The notes under the pieces were generated by a model that did not search any database, was not told the origin of the DNA, and saw only the letters and a program-made list of their open reading frames with translations. Made by a program: the position numbers and the translations under genes. Positions 45,091-55,000 of a DNA stretch of 64,000 nt are shown here, piece after piece; position 1 is the stretch's first letter; each line of letters starts with the position of its first letter. Source of the stretch: Armatimonadetes bacterium DC (lineage in GTDB: Bacteria > Armatimonadota > Fimbriimonadia > Fimbriimonadales > GBS-DC); contig LDYB01000018.1 in assembly GCA_001442985.1 (NCBI GenBank), forward strand, positions 124,001 to 188,000. Direction: 5' to 3'.

Positions 45091-45942
45091 ATGCGGAACC
45101 TGTTTCGGTGGGAGACTATCGCGGGCGCTATCATCGGGGCGGTGGGAACGTTTTTGCTTTACGCCATTCCGGGTTATGCCTCACCCCAAGATTTACTGTT
45201 TCTTAGCGGTGCAGGGGCTGTGGTGGGAGGCGCCATCGGGGGGTTGGTGCGCTGGTGGCGTCAGCGGCGGGATTCTTACATGCTCCCGTTTTACCGCAAG
45301 GAGCATCTGCGCCTGCGTCAGATTGCCCAGCAGATTCGGAGCAACCTCCAGCGCATGACGGGGATTCGGGGGGCGTACCCGGAGTTAGACGAGATTCTGC
45401 GCAAGGACGCCGAGTTGCGGTGTCAGGCGTCGCGCCTGCGGATGACCATCGAGCGCGAGGCGCGTCGGGGGCTGTCGTGGTTAGACCATCTGGCGGTTGC
45501 CTCCGAAGCGCTTTATGAGGGGCTAAGCGGAGGCGGATTTCGGCGTGTGGATTGGGCATGGCGGGCGTATCGGGCGAAACTGGAGCGCGAGCTGAACGCG
45601 CTCGGACGCCGGCTGGAACGCAATCGCGACCCCTTGCTGGAAAGCTCGCTCAATCGCGCCTATCGCCAGAAAGCGCGCGAGCTGGCAAGCTTCCAGCAGC
45701 TTGAGCGCACCCTGCAAACGCTCGAAAACGAGTGCGCCACAATTGCCACCGGGCTGGAGAGCCTGCTGGTGGAGACGATTCGGCTCAGCACCGCGCCCCA
45801 CCCGATTGCCATCCCCACAGAGAACCTGCTGGAACCCCTGCGCCAGCAACTGGCAGCGTTTGAGCAGGCGCTCAAGGAGGCGTATCAGCCCACGCCCGAC
45901 ACCCAGGTGTTTCTGGACACTACTGATTCGCCCGCACGATAG
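45091..45942 (+). CDS. Membrane-anchored coiled-coil protein
   Basis: A 283-residue protein I do not recognise. Two short membrane segments at residues 9-28 and 36-54 ([36 protein letters not shown]) are followed by a long, basic alpha-helical region with heptad-like spacing ([38 protein letters not shown]). The start is leaderless. It ends in a 23-bp convergent overlap with mreB. Confidence 0.7.
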   Translation: MRNLFRWETIAGAIIGAVGTFLLYAIPGYASPQDLLFLSGAGAVVGGAIGGLVRWWRQRRDSYMLPFYRKEHLRLRQIAQQIRSNLQRMTGIRGAYPELDEILRKDAELRCQASRLRMTIEREARRGLSWLDHLAVASEALYEGLSGGGFRRVDWAWRAYRAKLERELNALGRRLERNRDPLLESSLNRAYRQKARELASFQQLERTLQTLENECATIATGLESLLVETIRLSTAPHPIAIPTENLLEPLRQQLAAFEQALKEAYQPTPDTQVFLDTTDSPAR

Positions 45943-46924
45943 CGTCTAACTCTTCCAGCGCGCGCCCTGTGCCAATCGCGACGCAGGAGAGCGGGTCTTC
46001 GGCGATATACACAGGGATGTTGGTGGCGTGCGAGAGCAGTTTATCGAACCCGCGCAGCAGCGCACCGCCGCCGGTCAGCACAATCCCGCGCTCGATAATA
46101 TCTGCCGCCAGTTCGGGGGGTGTCTCTTCCAGCACCGAGCGCACCTTCTCCACAATCTGGTTCACCGGTTCTGCCAGCGCGCTCCGAATCTCTTCGGAGT
46201 GAATCACCACCGTTTTGGGCAGACCCTCCACCAGATCGCGCCCGCGCACTTCCATCGTCAGTTCCTGTGGCAGGGGGTAAGCGGAGCCGATTTTGATTTT
46301 GATTTCTTCCGCGGTGCGCTCGCCTATCATCAGGTTATGGGCGACGCGCACATGGCGCATAATCGCCTCATCAAACTTATTGCCTGCAACGCGAATACTG
46401 CGACTAATCACAATCCCGCCCAGCGAAATGACCGCAATATCGGTTGTGCCCCCGCCAATATCCACCACCATGTTGCCTCCGGGCTGGCTGATGGGCAATC
46501 CTGCACCGATGGCGGCTGCCATCGGCTCTTCAATTAGATGCACTTCGCCTGCACCTGCCTCTTTAGCCGCTTGAATCACCGCGCGGCGTTCCACATCCGT
46601 CGCGCTGGAGGGCACGCACACCAGCATGCGTGGATTGAAAAAGCGCCGCCTGCCCAGCACTTTGTCAATCACATAGCGGAGCATCTCCAGGGTGATGGAA
46701 TACTCGGCAATCACCCCGTTTTGCAGGGGGCGGATGGCGACGATGTTGCCTGGGGTGCGTCCCAGCATCAGGCGCGCCTCTTCGCCCACTGCCAGCACCT
46801 TGTTGGTGGTTTGCGAGATGGCGACCACCGACGGCTCGCGGAGCACAATCCCGCGCCCCCGCTGATACACCAGCAGGTTCGCCGTACCGAGGTCCACGCC
46901 CAGTTCGGCTTGCAATCGGAACAT
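45920..46924 (-). CDS. mreB: Rod shape-determining protein MreB
   Basis: Bacterial actin homologue that guides lateral wall synthesis. The 334-residue product shows the ATPase motifs: [14 protein letters not shown] (phosphate 1), [16 protein letters not shown] (phosphate 2), [20 protein letters not shown] (connect 1) and [17 protein letters not shown] (adenosine). The GTANLL-type loop matches MreB/Mbl. The ATG overlaps the murA stop by one base (TGATG), so cell-wall precursor synthesis and shape control are translationally coupled. mreC and mreD are not adjacent. Confidence 0.95.
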   Translation of the reverse strand: MFRLQAELGVDLGTANLLVYQRGRGIVLREPSVVAISQTTNKVLAVGEEARLMLGRTPGNIVAIRPLQNGVIAEYSITLEMLRYVIDKVLGRRRFFNPRMLVCVPSSATDVERRAVIQAAKEAGAGEVHLIEEPMAAAIGAGLPISQPGGNMVVDIGGGTTDIAVISLGGIVISRSIRVAGNKFDEAIMRHVRVAHNLMIGERTAEEIKIKIGSAYPLPQELTMEVRGRDLVEGLPKTVVIHSEEIRSALAEPVNQIVEKVRSVLEETPPELAADIIERGIVLTGGGALLRGFDKLLSHATNIPVYIAEDPLSCVAIGTGRALEELDAIVRANQ

Positions 46925-48219
46925 CAGGCTTCTGACGCCTCCCCTAAAGGTGTTGCGACGGCGTATGGGTAGACACGCTGAATTTGCGCCCCTAAGGATT
47001 GCAGCTTGGCTTCCAGATTCTCGTAGCCCCGATCGATGTGGCTAATCTCCTGAATCCGGGTTGTGCCCGTCGCGGCGAGAGCCGCCACCACCAGCGCCGC
47101 GCCGCCGCGCAGGTCCGTCGCGCGCACAGTCGCCCCGCGCAGCTGCTTGACCCCATTAATAAAAATCGTGCGCCCCTCCGCCACGATGTCCGCACCCATT
47201 TTACGCAGCTCGGGCACATGCTGGGTGCGGTTTTCGTAGATGGTCTCCAGCACTTTAGACGCGCCCTGCGCCATGGTCAGATAGGCGCACATGGGTTGCT
47301 GCAGGTCGGTGGGGAATCCGGGGTAGGGCATCGTGCGGATATCCACGCCCTGCAGCGGGTCGCGCGCACGGATTCGGGCACTGTCTTCGCTTTCTTCAAT
47401 CTCCACGCCCGACTCGCGGAGTTTCGCAAACAGCGCGTGCAGGTGTTCAGGAATAATATGCTCCAGCGTGATGTCGCCGCGCGTGATGGCGCCCGCCAGC
47501 ACGAAAGTGCCCGCCTCCAGCCGGTCGGGGATGACCGAAAACTCCACATAGGGCTTCAATCCCGTGACTCCCTCGATATAAATCGTGCTGGTGCCTGCGC
47601 CCTCAATTCGGGCGCCTGCCGCGTTCAAAAAGTTCGCCAGATTGACCACTTCGGGTTCCATCGCGGCGTTTTCAATAATTGTCAGCCCGTCCGCCAGCAC
47701 GGCAGCGGTCATCAGCTGCTGGGTGGCACCCGCGCTGGGCATATCCAGATAGATTCGGGCGCCTTTCAGACGCGAGGCGGTGGCGCGATAGAGAGACTCC
47801 GACTCCTCAATCGTGGCGCCCAGCTCGCGCAAGCCCCGGATGTGGAAGTTGACCGGACGCGCCCCAATCTGGCAACCGCCCGGATGCGGCATGTTCGCAT
47901 AGCCCAGCCGCGCCAGCAGGGGACCAAAAATGTAAAACGACGCCCGCATGCGATTAACCCGCTCCGGGTTCGGACTGGCGTGCGACAGCGAGCGCGTCTC
48001 CATCCACAAACTATTCCCCTGCCACTCAAAACGCACCCCCAGATCAGCGAGCAGCGCCATCATCGTCTCCACATCCTCTATTCGGGGCACATTGTGGAGC
48101 AAGACCTCGCCGTTAATCAGCAACGCGCCCGCCATCAGAGCCAGTGCGCCGTTTTTGCTGCCACTGATAGAGACGCTACCTTTTAAAGGAACTCCGCCGT
48201 GAATTTCGTAAATTTCCAA
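46924..48219 (-). CDS. murA: UDP-N-acetylglucosamine 1-carboxyvinyltransferase
   Basis: First committed step of peptidoglycan synthesis (enolpyruvyl transfer from PEP). The 431-residue product has [15 protein letters not shown] near residue 20, the catalytic cysteine loop [14 protein letters not shown] (Cys, so fosfomycin-sensitive type), and [18 protein letters not shown] 48219 is taken as start because AAGGAGGA lies 7 nt before it and the product then begins at the conserved first strand. TATAAT at about 48266 may be its promoter. Confidence 0.95.
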   Translation of the reverse strand: MEIYEIHGGVPLKGSVSISGSKNGALALMAGALLINGEVLLHNVPRIEDVETMMALLADLGVRFEWQGNSLWMETRSLSHASPNPERVNRMRASFYIFGPLLARLGYANMPHPGGCQIGARPVNFHIRGLRELGATIEESESLYRATASRLKGARIYLDMPSAGATQQLMTAAVLADGLTIIENAAMEPEVVNLANFLNAAGARIEGAGTSTIYIEGVTGLKPYVEFSVIPDRLEAGTFVLAGAITRGDITLEHIIPEHLHALFAKLRESGVEIEESEDSARIRARDPLQGVDIRTMPYPGFPTDLQQPMCAYLTMAQGASKVLETIYENRTQHVPELRKMGADIVAEGRTIFINGVKQLRGATVRATDLRGGAALVVAALAATGTTRIQEISHIDRGYENLEAKLQSLGAQIQRVYPYAVATPLGEASEA

Positions 48220-48293
48220 CCTGTCTCCTCCTTGCGCGTGGTGTGCCTCCTGCATGGATAGTATGATTATACCTGTTCTCGTTTCACGGCTTT

Positions 48294-49301
48294 TCACGCG
48301 AGGGGTGCGCTGGCGCAGGCATCGAGGTCATAATCGTCGCGCTCGCCGCGTTTCAGGCGGAACCAGCCCGCCAGCGCAATCATCGCCGCGTTGTCCGTGC
48401 AGTAGCGTGGGGGTGGAATCAAGACTTCGATCCCCGCCTCGTGGCACGCTTCGCGGATTTGGGTTTGTAAAGCGGAGTTTGCCGCGACGCCGCCCACTAC
48501 GGTCAGCACGGAGACGCCTTCTGCCTGCGCGGCGCGGACAGCTTTGCGCACCAGCACCTCCACCACCGCCTGCTGAAACGAGGCGCATAAATCCGCGAGT
48601 GTCTGCTCAGAAAGGGGCTTGGGCAACGCCTCCACCGTTCGCAACACGGCGGTTTTCAAGCCGCTGAAGCTGAAGTGGTGCGTGCCTTCCAGCCATGCGC
48701 GGGGAAATCGGAAGGCGTTCGGGTCGCCCCGTTTCGCCCAGCGGTCAATCGCGGGTCCGCCGGGGTAGCCCAGCTCCAGCAGGCGCGCCACTTTATCAAA
48801 CGCCTCGCCTGCGGCATCGTCCAGCGTGTGCCCCAGCAGCTGGTAGTCGCCGTGTCCGTGAACCTTGACCAGCTCGGTGTGTCCTCCCGACACAATCATG
48901 GCGAGATGTGGGAACGGGATGGGGCGCTCTGGCTCGGTGAGAAACGCCGAGTAAAGATGCCCCTCCAGGTGGTGAACCCCCACAAACGGGATATTGAGCG
49001 CGAATGCGAGCGCTTTGGCGCAGGCAAGCCCCACCACCAGCGCGCCCACCAGTCCGGGGCGATTGGTGACGGCAATCCCTTCAATCCGGGCGAGCGGGAT
49101 GCCCGCCTCGTCCAGCGCCTGCTGAAGCACGGGGTTCATGCGTTCCACATGCTGGCGTGCTGCCGCTTCGGGCACAACCCCGCCCCAGCGGGCGTGCAAA
49201 TCTGCCTGCGACGCCACCACACTGGAGCGCACATAACGCCCCTGCAAAACCGCCGCTGAGGTCTCGTCGCAACTGGTCTCGATGCCCAGAACCCAATCCA
49301 C
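48294..49301 (-). CDS. tsaD: tRNA N6-adenosine threonylcarbamoyltransferase
   Basis: Forms t6A37 on ANN-decoding tRNAs with TsaB and TsaE. The 335-residue product has VLGIETSCDETSAAV, the HxxxH metal motif in EAAARQHVERM and GVHHLEGHLYSAF, PHLAMIVSGGHTELV, and VVGGVAANSALQTQI. The start is GTG 49301: TATAAT lies 6 nt before it, a leaderless arrangement. tsaB and tsaE are not in the window. Confidence 0.95.
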   Translation of the reverse strand: MDWVLGIETSCDETSAAVLQGRYVRSSVVASQADLHARWGGVVPEAAARQHVERMNPVLQQALDEAGIPLARIEGIAVTNRPGLVGALVVGLACAKALAFALNIPFVGVHHLEGHLYSAFLTEPERPIPFPHLAMIVSGGHTELVKVHGHGDYQLLGHTLDDAAGEAFDKVARLLELGYPGGPAIDRWAKRGDPNAFRFPRAWLEGTHHFSFSGLKTAVLRTVEALPKPLSEQTLADLCASFQQAVVEVLVRKAVRAAQAEGVSVLTVVGGVAANSALQTQIREACHEAGIEVLIPPPRYCTDNAAMIALAGWFRLKRGERDDYDLDACASAPLA

Positions 49302-49307
49302 ACCAAG

Positions 49308-49313
49308 ATTATA
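49308..49313 (-). promoter_or_regulatory. -10 box for leaderless tsaD
   Basis: Minus-strand TATAAT (49313-49308) ending 6 nt before the GTG start; it lies inside the end of the neighbouring gene on the same strand. Confidence 0.55.
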
Positions 49314-50265
49314 CTGCTTCGCGGTCGTGGGCGCGGCGGCGATACTCCTCGACGCGTTTCAGGAGCCAGAAACTGCTACGCGCCAGCGCGTCGTCGCCGC
49401 ATTCAGGGGCGATGGGTTCGGGCGTGCGCCCCATCGCCAGATCGCGCATAAACTGCTCCACAAGGCGAAGACACTCTTCCATCTGCCGAATGTAATGCTG
49501 AGCCTGCTCATACTCTGTGAGGGAGGGATTGGGCGTCCTGGATACCTGGCGCAGACGCGCTCGGAGACGCCGGGCAGGCAACACCCAACGCCAGTATAGC
49601 AGCGTGAAGAGACCCAGTAATCCCGATACGCTCATGACGCCGTATTCCCCCAGCTGGCGGTACAGCGCGTTCTGCTTCTGCACTAAGAGGGTTTCCAGCG
49701 AGCGGTGCAGGTCGCCCAGCGCCCGGTTCAGGTTGTCCTGCGAATCGTGCCGAAAGGCGCGCAGGGTGGGCAGGTTCGGCGGCTGCTGGGCATCGGAAAA
49801 TGCCAGAAACTCGCCCAGAATCGAGTCGATGCGTCGCCACTCGGTACACACGCGCGTGAGGTTCCAGAAAAACTCTGGCGAACCGCCCGTGCTTTCCCAC
49901 ACCTGCAGCTGTTCCAGCATCGCTTGTGAGGCGCTCTCCATTTCAGCAAAAGCCTCCTTGAACTCAGCGCGAATCGCGTCGGGATTGTAGCCTGCGGTAC
50001 GCACAGCGTCATGCTGGGCAGACGCCAGCTCCAGCAGGAGCCGCTCGGTGTTCAGGAGCGCGCGCTCAAACTGATTCAGAGTGCTGAAGGTGTGCAGGCT
50101 GTCGTCATAGAGGCGCTGAAGCTGCTGCAGGCTCTGGAAGACGCCCGTCAACCCCACTCCGCACAGCACCACCATAAAAGCCCACAGCGCGGAGTACCCA
50201 GCACGCCTGTACCGTTGCCACATCCCAGTAAGGGGGTTGTTCCATACCCGGCGCCAATTTTGCAA
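49309..50265 (-). CDS. Membrane protein with sensor-like helical exterior
   Basis: About 304-318 residues, unrecognised. Helix 1 near residues 24-45 (SALWAFMVVLCGVGLTGVFQ), an extracytoplasmic helical bundle with hydrophilic heptads (YDDSLHTFSTLNQFERALL and following), and helix 2 near 208-228 (VMSVSGLLGLFTLLYWRWVL) leading to a charged coiled tail. This resembles the sensor half of chemoreceptors or kinases but no output domain follows. The start is uncertain: TTG 50265 is used here, ATG 50223 is the other option; neither has a clear ribosome-binding site. Confidence 0.7.
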   Translation of the reverse strand: MQNWRRVWNNPLTGMWQRYRRAGYSALWAFMVVLCGVGLTGVFQSLQQLQRLYDDSLHTFSTLNQFERALLNTERLLLELASAQHDAVRTAGYNPDAIRAEFKEAFAEMESASQAMLEQLQVWESTGGSPEFFWNLTRVCTEWRRIDSILGEFLAFSDAQQPPNLPTLRAFRHDSQDNLNRALGDLHRSLETLLVQKQNALYRQLGEYGVMSVSGLLGLFTLLYWRWVLPARRLRARLRQVSRTPNPSLTEYEQAQHYIRQMEECLRLVEQFMRDLAMGRTPEPIAPECGDDALARSSFWLLKRVEEYRRRAHDREAV

Positions 50266-50530
50266 AGGGAGCGCGTGCTATTCCCCTGTGCGTACTCTGC
50301 TGGTTTCTGCCGCGTGGGCGCGGCGCCCCTCCTCTCATACTTTGTAAGGGACGCAGGAACCGCCTCCACACAGGCATGCGTAGGGGCGCGGTTGCCGCGC
50401 CCTGCGTGGCGAAACCCCCAGCGCCAGGAAAGCGATATGAGCATCCTTGCAACAGAGCAGGGGCAGCTTCCACTGGCAAGCACGCACGCTTTTACGATTT
50501 CGCGGCTTGCTCGTGTTCTGAAACAGCCTC
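50266..50530. other. Gene-free gap with hairpins and a family A tail fragment
   Basis: Between the membrane gene and the second STN gene. A GC-rich inverted repeat (GGGGCGCGGTTGCCGCGCCC, 50382-50401) and a fragment of the family A tail (TTGCAACAGAGCAGGGGCAG, 50447-50466) are visible; nothing else. Confidence 0.6.
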
Positions 50531-52696
50531 TCAGGGGTCCTCTGAAGCGTCTCTGAAGAAACGCCGCTTATGCTCTTCCACCTGCTTTCGGAACTCTTCG
50601 GGCAGGTTCTCCAGCGTGAACGGATCGACGCCCGCCACCCGCTCAAAATCGGTCAGCCCTGTGTCCCGTTCGCTGACACTTATCGTGAAGGCGCCAACGC
50701 GCACAGTGAGCGCGTATCGCTTTCGATTCGCCAGTAGCATCACTGTCGCACGATACCGTTCATATTCCTGCTGAGAGAAGTCGCTGAGCAATTGAGAGGA
50801 CGATTCATATTTGGCGAATCGTTCTGTCATTGCGAAGCGCAGAGCATCATGAAACGAGGACCATACCCCCGCACGGCGTTCCGTGAAAGCACCGAGTTTC
50901 GTTCTTGCTGAAAGCGAAATTTGGGCATCTTCCGGGATGCCGTTTGGAAAGAGCGGGTGAAGCCAGCCGTACCTCAGGATGCCCGCAGCCTCTGGCACGC
51001 GCGCGTTGGTTCCTTGCTCTTGCGTTACGGAGATGTATTTGTAAACATAATACAGTTCCCGGAACAGCTGCTCTCGCGATGGTCGTGAGAGCTGATTCAA
51101 CGCGATGCTTTCGCCTGTTAGCAGCGCCTGACGCTGGGCTGGAGTCAGGCTCAGCAAAAAAGCGGTCGCTCGCGGCGACATAAAGGAAAATTCCCTGTCG
51201 AGAAGTTGAACATAGGTATACGCCACGCTTTGCCGACGCTGGTGTGTTATCGCGGCGAACTCCAGAAAGTGTTGCAGGCGCAAGTGCTTGTCCTTCAGAA
51301 TCTGGTGCATCAGGCGGCTCAGGGCAATCCGATCTACGCGTGGCAACCAGCCATAAGAGGACCACTTCGGTCTGAGGGAAACAGCCTTCTCCGTTTCGCG
51401 CTCTTCGTAAGTCGTCATCAGCGTGCGCACATAGAGGTTGAGTGGGGTTTGCCCTTCAATGTAGTCTTCTATCAGATTCGCCAGCGACTCGTTCACCAGC
51501 GCAACGAGGTTTTTTTTCTTGTGCTGGGCATAGGTCAGCAACACATCGGAAGGGACGAGCGTGAGCGGCTCTGTGCGGGCAGGGTCCAGCAGAGCGGGCA
51601 ACGCCTCAGCTTCCGCCATGCGGAAAAACGCGCGCGCGGCGTCCCCAAACTGGCGCGTCTGCTCACTCCACTCAATTTTGTCAATAGCAGGGAGCTTTGG
51701 CTCGTCCAGCGCTTCCTGAAGCACCAGAATCTCCTCGTTGAGGAACGCTGCGAGGCGAATTGCCTGCTGGCTCTCGTCGGTGAGCAAGAGCGTTATCCAC
51801 AGAGACGCAACGCCGTAACGCTCCACCTCAAGGTAGACACAGCTGTAAATGCCTTCCGCTTCCATCGCTTCACGCGCGTCGGAGTGACTGAAAAAGTGGG
51901 AGCGATAGCGCGACTCGAATTCGTTCCAGAGTCCCTCGTCGAACCCCTCGGCGGAGCGCCAGAGGGTGCGCAACAATTCCCGTTCGCGCAGGTACTGCTC
52001 CAGAAGGGGTTGAACGGAGAAGCCAAAGGGGGTCAGGTAGCGCCCTGGTACATTACTGAACACGCGCTTCTCGCCCACAGGAATCTCCAGAAAGCGTTTC
52101 AGGTCTATCTGCTGGAGCAGGCGCGCAATCAGGCGGTATTCCGGATTCATTGCGTTGAAGGCTCTCTCTACGGTCCTGTGCGTGTCGCTATCCAGCTCTG
52201 TTTGCGTCGGATCGTGTTTATCAAGGGCATTTCTGATAACCTGTCTTATCTGGCTGAACTGGGTGCGCAGCTGTTCAGCAGTCAACGGCTCGGCGAGCGC
52301 TCGGAACCGCTCGCTGAAAAAGAGTTCGCGCCACCGTTGCAGAATCTGGGCGTCGTCTTCGGCGCGGCGACGCTGGGCGACGCGCGGCGTGCGCGTGAGC
52401 CGATGGCTCCCATCCTCTTGCTCCACCCACTCGCCGTCGGTTACATACGCCAGATGCTCCATCAACTCCTTGAGCGGCATCGCCTCCACCGCCACCAGCA
52501 CGAACTCGTCGCGAATGGGCGGGGCGGCAGTCAGGCGCACGCCCGTTTGTCGGGAAAGCGCCTCCAGCAACTGCTTGACGGTAATTGCAGACTGGCGGAA
52601 GGTGATGGGCTGTTCAAAGTCTGCCACCTGAGGCGACGCCAGTGCGAAGAAACTCACCATTCCCCACAGAACCGTGCCACGGCACGATAGGCGCAT
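50531..52696 (-). CDS. Exported protein with N-terminal STN-like domain (paralogue 2)
   Basis: A 721-residue exported protein: signal peptide MRLSCRGTVLWGMVSFFALA, an STN-like domain about residues 30-100 (ITVKQLLEALSRQTGVRLTA; MPLKELMEHLAYVTDGEW), then a long region without recognisable domain. Shares the C-terminal LTPAQRQALLTGE motif with the gene at 33975. AGGAGG lies 9 nt before the ATG; a GCAGGA sequence is 51 nt upstream but without the GAA partner. Confidence 0.8.
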   Translation of the reverse strand: MRLSCRGTVLWGMVSFFALASPQVADFEQPITFRQSAITVKQLLEALSRQTGVRLTAAPPIRDEFVLVAVEAMPLKELMEHLAYVTDGEWVEQEDGSHRLTRTPRVAQRRRAEDDAQILQRWRELFFSERFRALAEPLTAEQLRTQFSQIRQVIRNALDKHDPTQTELDSDTHRTVERAFNAMNPEYRLIARLLQQIDLKRFLEIPVGEKRVFSNVPGRYLTPFGFSVQPLLEQYLRERELLRTLWRSAEGFDEGLWNEFESRYRSHFFSHSDAREAMEAEGIYSCVYLEVERYGVASLWITLLLTDESQQAIRLAAFLNEEILVLQEALDEPKLPAIDKIEWSEQTRQFGDAARAFFRMAEAEALPALLDPARTEPLTLVPSDVLLTYAQHKKKNLVALVNESLANLIEDYIEGQTPLNLYVRTLMTTYEERETEKAVSLRPKWSSYGWLPRVDRIALSRLMHQILKDKHLRLQHFLEFAAITHQRRQSVAYTYVQLLDREFSFMSPRATAFLLSLTPAQRQALLTGESIALNQLSRPSREQLFRELYYVYKYISVTQEQGTNARVPEAAGILRYGWLHPLFPNGIPEDAQISLSARTKLGAFTERRAGVWSSFHDALRFAMTERFAKYESSSQLLSDFSQQEYERYRATVMLLANRKRYALTVRVGAFTISVSERDTGLTDFERVAGVDPFTLENLPEEFRKQVEEHKRRFFRDASEDP

Positions 52697-52746
52697 CTCA
52701 GCGACCTCCTGTGGGACAATTTAGGACAGGTACTGGAAAAATCCTG

Positions 52747-53970
52747 CTACTTTCGTCCCAGAATGTTTTTGAGAATCACGGCGCCGCCCGCGTCGCCTTC
52801 CACATTCACCATCGTGCGGAACATGTCCAGAATGCGGTCTACCGCCAGAATCAGCCCGATGCCCTCAATCGGCAGGTTGACGGCTTGAAGCACAATCACC
52901 ATCGTGAACAGTCCCGCGCTGGGGATGCCCGCCGCGCCAATCGCTGCGAGAGTCGCCGTAAAAAGCACCACAATCTGCTGGGCGAAGGTGAGTTCAATCC
53001 CGTAAGCCTGCGCAATAAACAGCGCGGCGACCGCCTCATAGAGCGCCGTGCCGTCCATGTTCACCGTCGCGCCAATCGGGATGCTGAAACGGCTGATGTA
53101 GGGGGGCACTTCCAGCTCATTTTCCACGACGCGCATCGTGACGGGCAGGGTGGCGGCGCTGGAGCTGGTGGTGAGCGCAGTCAGCATCGCCTGCGCGATT
53201 CCTGCGAAAAAGCGCCACGGGGGCATGCCTCCCAGCAGCCACACCAGCGCAGGCAGCACCACCAGCCCGTGAAACGCCAGCCCGCCCAGCACCACGCCCA
53301 TATATTTCGCCAGCGGGAGGAGCGCGTCCGTGCCCGCCTGACCCAGCGTGCGCATCAACAGCAGCGCGACCCCGACGGGCAACAGGCGCAATACCCAGCG
53401 CACCACCACCATCGCCATCTCAAGCACCTCGTCCACGAAACGGCGCACCGTGGCGCTACTGTCGCCCATCAGGTTCAGCGCAATCCCCACAATCAGGCTG
53501 AAACTGATAATCTGGAGCATGTCGCCCCGCGCGAGGGCGTCTATCGGGTTTGCAGGGATGAGGTTGCGCAATAAGTCGGCGAAGGTGGGCGGCTGTCCCT
53601 GCGCAATCTCTTTGGGCAGTTCCGATTTCGCCAGCGTTGCCCCGATGCCAGGGTCAAACAGGTTCACAATCACCAGTCCCAGCGCCGCCGCCAGCACGGT
53701 GGTACTCAGATAGTAAGTGAACGCCAGACTTCCCAGGCGCCCCAGATAGCGCGTGTCCAGGCTGGCTGCGGCGCTAATCAGCGACGCCATAATCAGGGGC
53801 ACGATAATCATGCGCAGTAGCCGAATAAACAAATCCGCCCCAAGCGCTACCACAGCATACTGGGGCGACTCCACACCAACCGTTTTGTTCAACACCAGCC
53901 CGCCAACTAAGCCAACGAGGATGCCTGCCAACACCCAGCGTACCGATACGAACTCGCCGCGCTTACTCAT
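52747..53970 (-). CDS. Dicarboxylate/amino acid:cation symporter (DAACS family)
   Basis: About 407 residues, polytopic, GltP/DctA type. The family signatures are present: the serine-rich TSSSAATLPVTMRVVENELE loop and the NMDGTALYEAVAALFIAQ motif that lines the Na+ and substrate site. Glutamate, aspartate or C4-dicarboxylates are the usual substrates. ATG 53970 is preferred (TGAGG six nt before it); an in-frame GTG at 53982 is possible. It follows the GHMP kinase by 25 bp. The stop codon begins a TAGCAGGA sequence. Confidence 0.93.
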   Translation of the reverse strand: MSKRGEFVSVRWVLAGILVGLVGGLVLNKTVGVESPQYAVVALGADLFIRLLRMIIVPLIMASLISAAASLDTRYLGRLGSLAFTYYLSTTVLAAALGLVIVNLFDPGIGATLAKSELPKEIAQGQPPTFADLLRNLIPANPIDALARGDMLQIISFSLIVGIALNLMGDSSATVRRFVDEVLEMAMVVVRWVLRLLPVGVALLLMRTLGQAGTDALLPLAKYMGVVLGGLAFHGLVVLPALVWLLGGMPPWRFFAGIAQAMLTALTTSSSAATLPVTMRVVENELEVPPYISRFSIPIGATVNMDGTALYEAVAALFIAQAYGIELTFAQQIVVLFTATLAAIGAAGIPSAGLFTMVIVLQAVNLPIEGIGLILAVDRILDMFRTMVNVEGDAGGAVILKNILGRK

Positions 53971-53995
53971 CGTTTGCCTCACATAACGGGGAAAC

Positions 53996-54997
53996 TCATG
54001 TAATCAACCCCGGCGCGAAGGGCGCCAGCGGGATGATTTTATCCGCGTGTGGTTTGAGCGCGCTGAGCGTCTTTTCGGGTTCCAGCGTGAGCAGGATAAT
54101 CGTGCCCCCTGCACCGCCTGCGCCTGCCAGTTTCGCGCCCAGCGCCCCATGCGCCCGCGCCACCTCCACCAGTTTGTCCAGCGACTCGCCGCTGCCGCCC
54201 AGCGAGCGAATGATAGCATAGTTCTCATTCATCAGCTGGGCTAAGGTGTGCCAGTCCTGCTCCAGCAGGGCGGTGCGTCCGCGCCGTGCCAGACGCGCAA
54301 TCTGTGCCATGCCCTCCACGACGGCGGTTTCGCCCGATTCCCAGCGTTCGCGCAGGGAGCGATGCACCGCGCCCGAAAATCGGGTACCGCCCGTGGTCGC
54401 CAGCCAGAGCGGGAGCGCGACACCCCGCAAGTAGGGCTGCAGCGATTCGACGGTCGCCAGCGGCTCGTCGGCGTCGCGCCCCAAGCCCTCCTTATCCCGA
54501 AAGTCCATCAGATTGATGCCGCCAAAGACCGCCATATAGAAATCCTGATAGCCGCAGGCAACCTTGAGCAGTTCCGCTTCCACGCGGCGCACGCGCTCCG
54601 CCAGATGGTGCGGTGAGCGCCACAACTCATTCTGCGCCTGAAGCAAGCACGCCACAATCGCGGTCAGCAGCGCCGACGAGCCAGCCAGCCCCGACTGCGG
54701 GGGAATGTCGGTCTCAATGCGCAGGGCAAAGCGGGCACTCTCTGGCGTAAAGCCCAGTGCCATGAGCGCCACCCGACACACATCAAACTCGTCCCCCTGA
54801 AGCTCCAGTGTGTCGGGCACGACGGTTCGCTGGGGCGACTGGAACAGCAGATGTTCCGCTGGCTCCAGCGTACAGCGGGCGCGCAGGGGGATGGCGCACG
54901 AAATCACCGTGCCCCCATACATGTCGCTGGGGTTGCCGATAATCCCCGCGCGCCCGGGGACCGAACAGCGTATCGGCTGGCTCAGCGAGAGGCGCAT
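53996..54997 (-). CDS. GHMP-family kinase, glucuronokinase-like
   Basis: A 333-residue small-molecule kinase. The N-terminal CSVPGRAGIIGNPSDMYGGT resembles glucuronokinase and similar sugar-1-kinases; the ATP loop is IPPQSGLAGSSALLTAIVAC and the C-terminal motif KLAGAGGAGGTIILLTL. The natural substrate (a uronic acid, mevalonate-like compound or heptose) cannot be decided. It lies 3 bp after the amidohydrolase stop. Confidence 0.85.
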   Translation of the reverse strand: MRLSLSQPIRCSVPGRAGIIGNPSDMYGGTVISCAIPLRARCTLEPAEHLLFQSPQRTVVPDTLELQGDEFDVCRVALMALGFTPESARFALRIETDIPPQSGLAGSSALLTAIVACLLQAQNELWRSPHHLAERVRRVEAELLKVACGYQDFYMAVFGGINLMDFRDKEGLGRDADEPLATVESLQPYLRGVALPLWLATTGGTRFSGAVHRSLRERWESGETAVVEGMAQIARLARRGRTALLEQDWHTLAQLMNENYAIIRSLGGSGESLDKLVEVARAHGALGAKLAGAGGAGGTIILLTLEPEKTLSALKPHADKIIPLAPFAPGLIT

Positions 54998-55000
54998 GGC

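Noticed and set aside
46999-48186. A 395-codon plus-strand frame
   Set aside because: Shadow of murA: no homologous motif and many His/Gln/Arg, typical of an antisense frame in GC-rich DNA.
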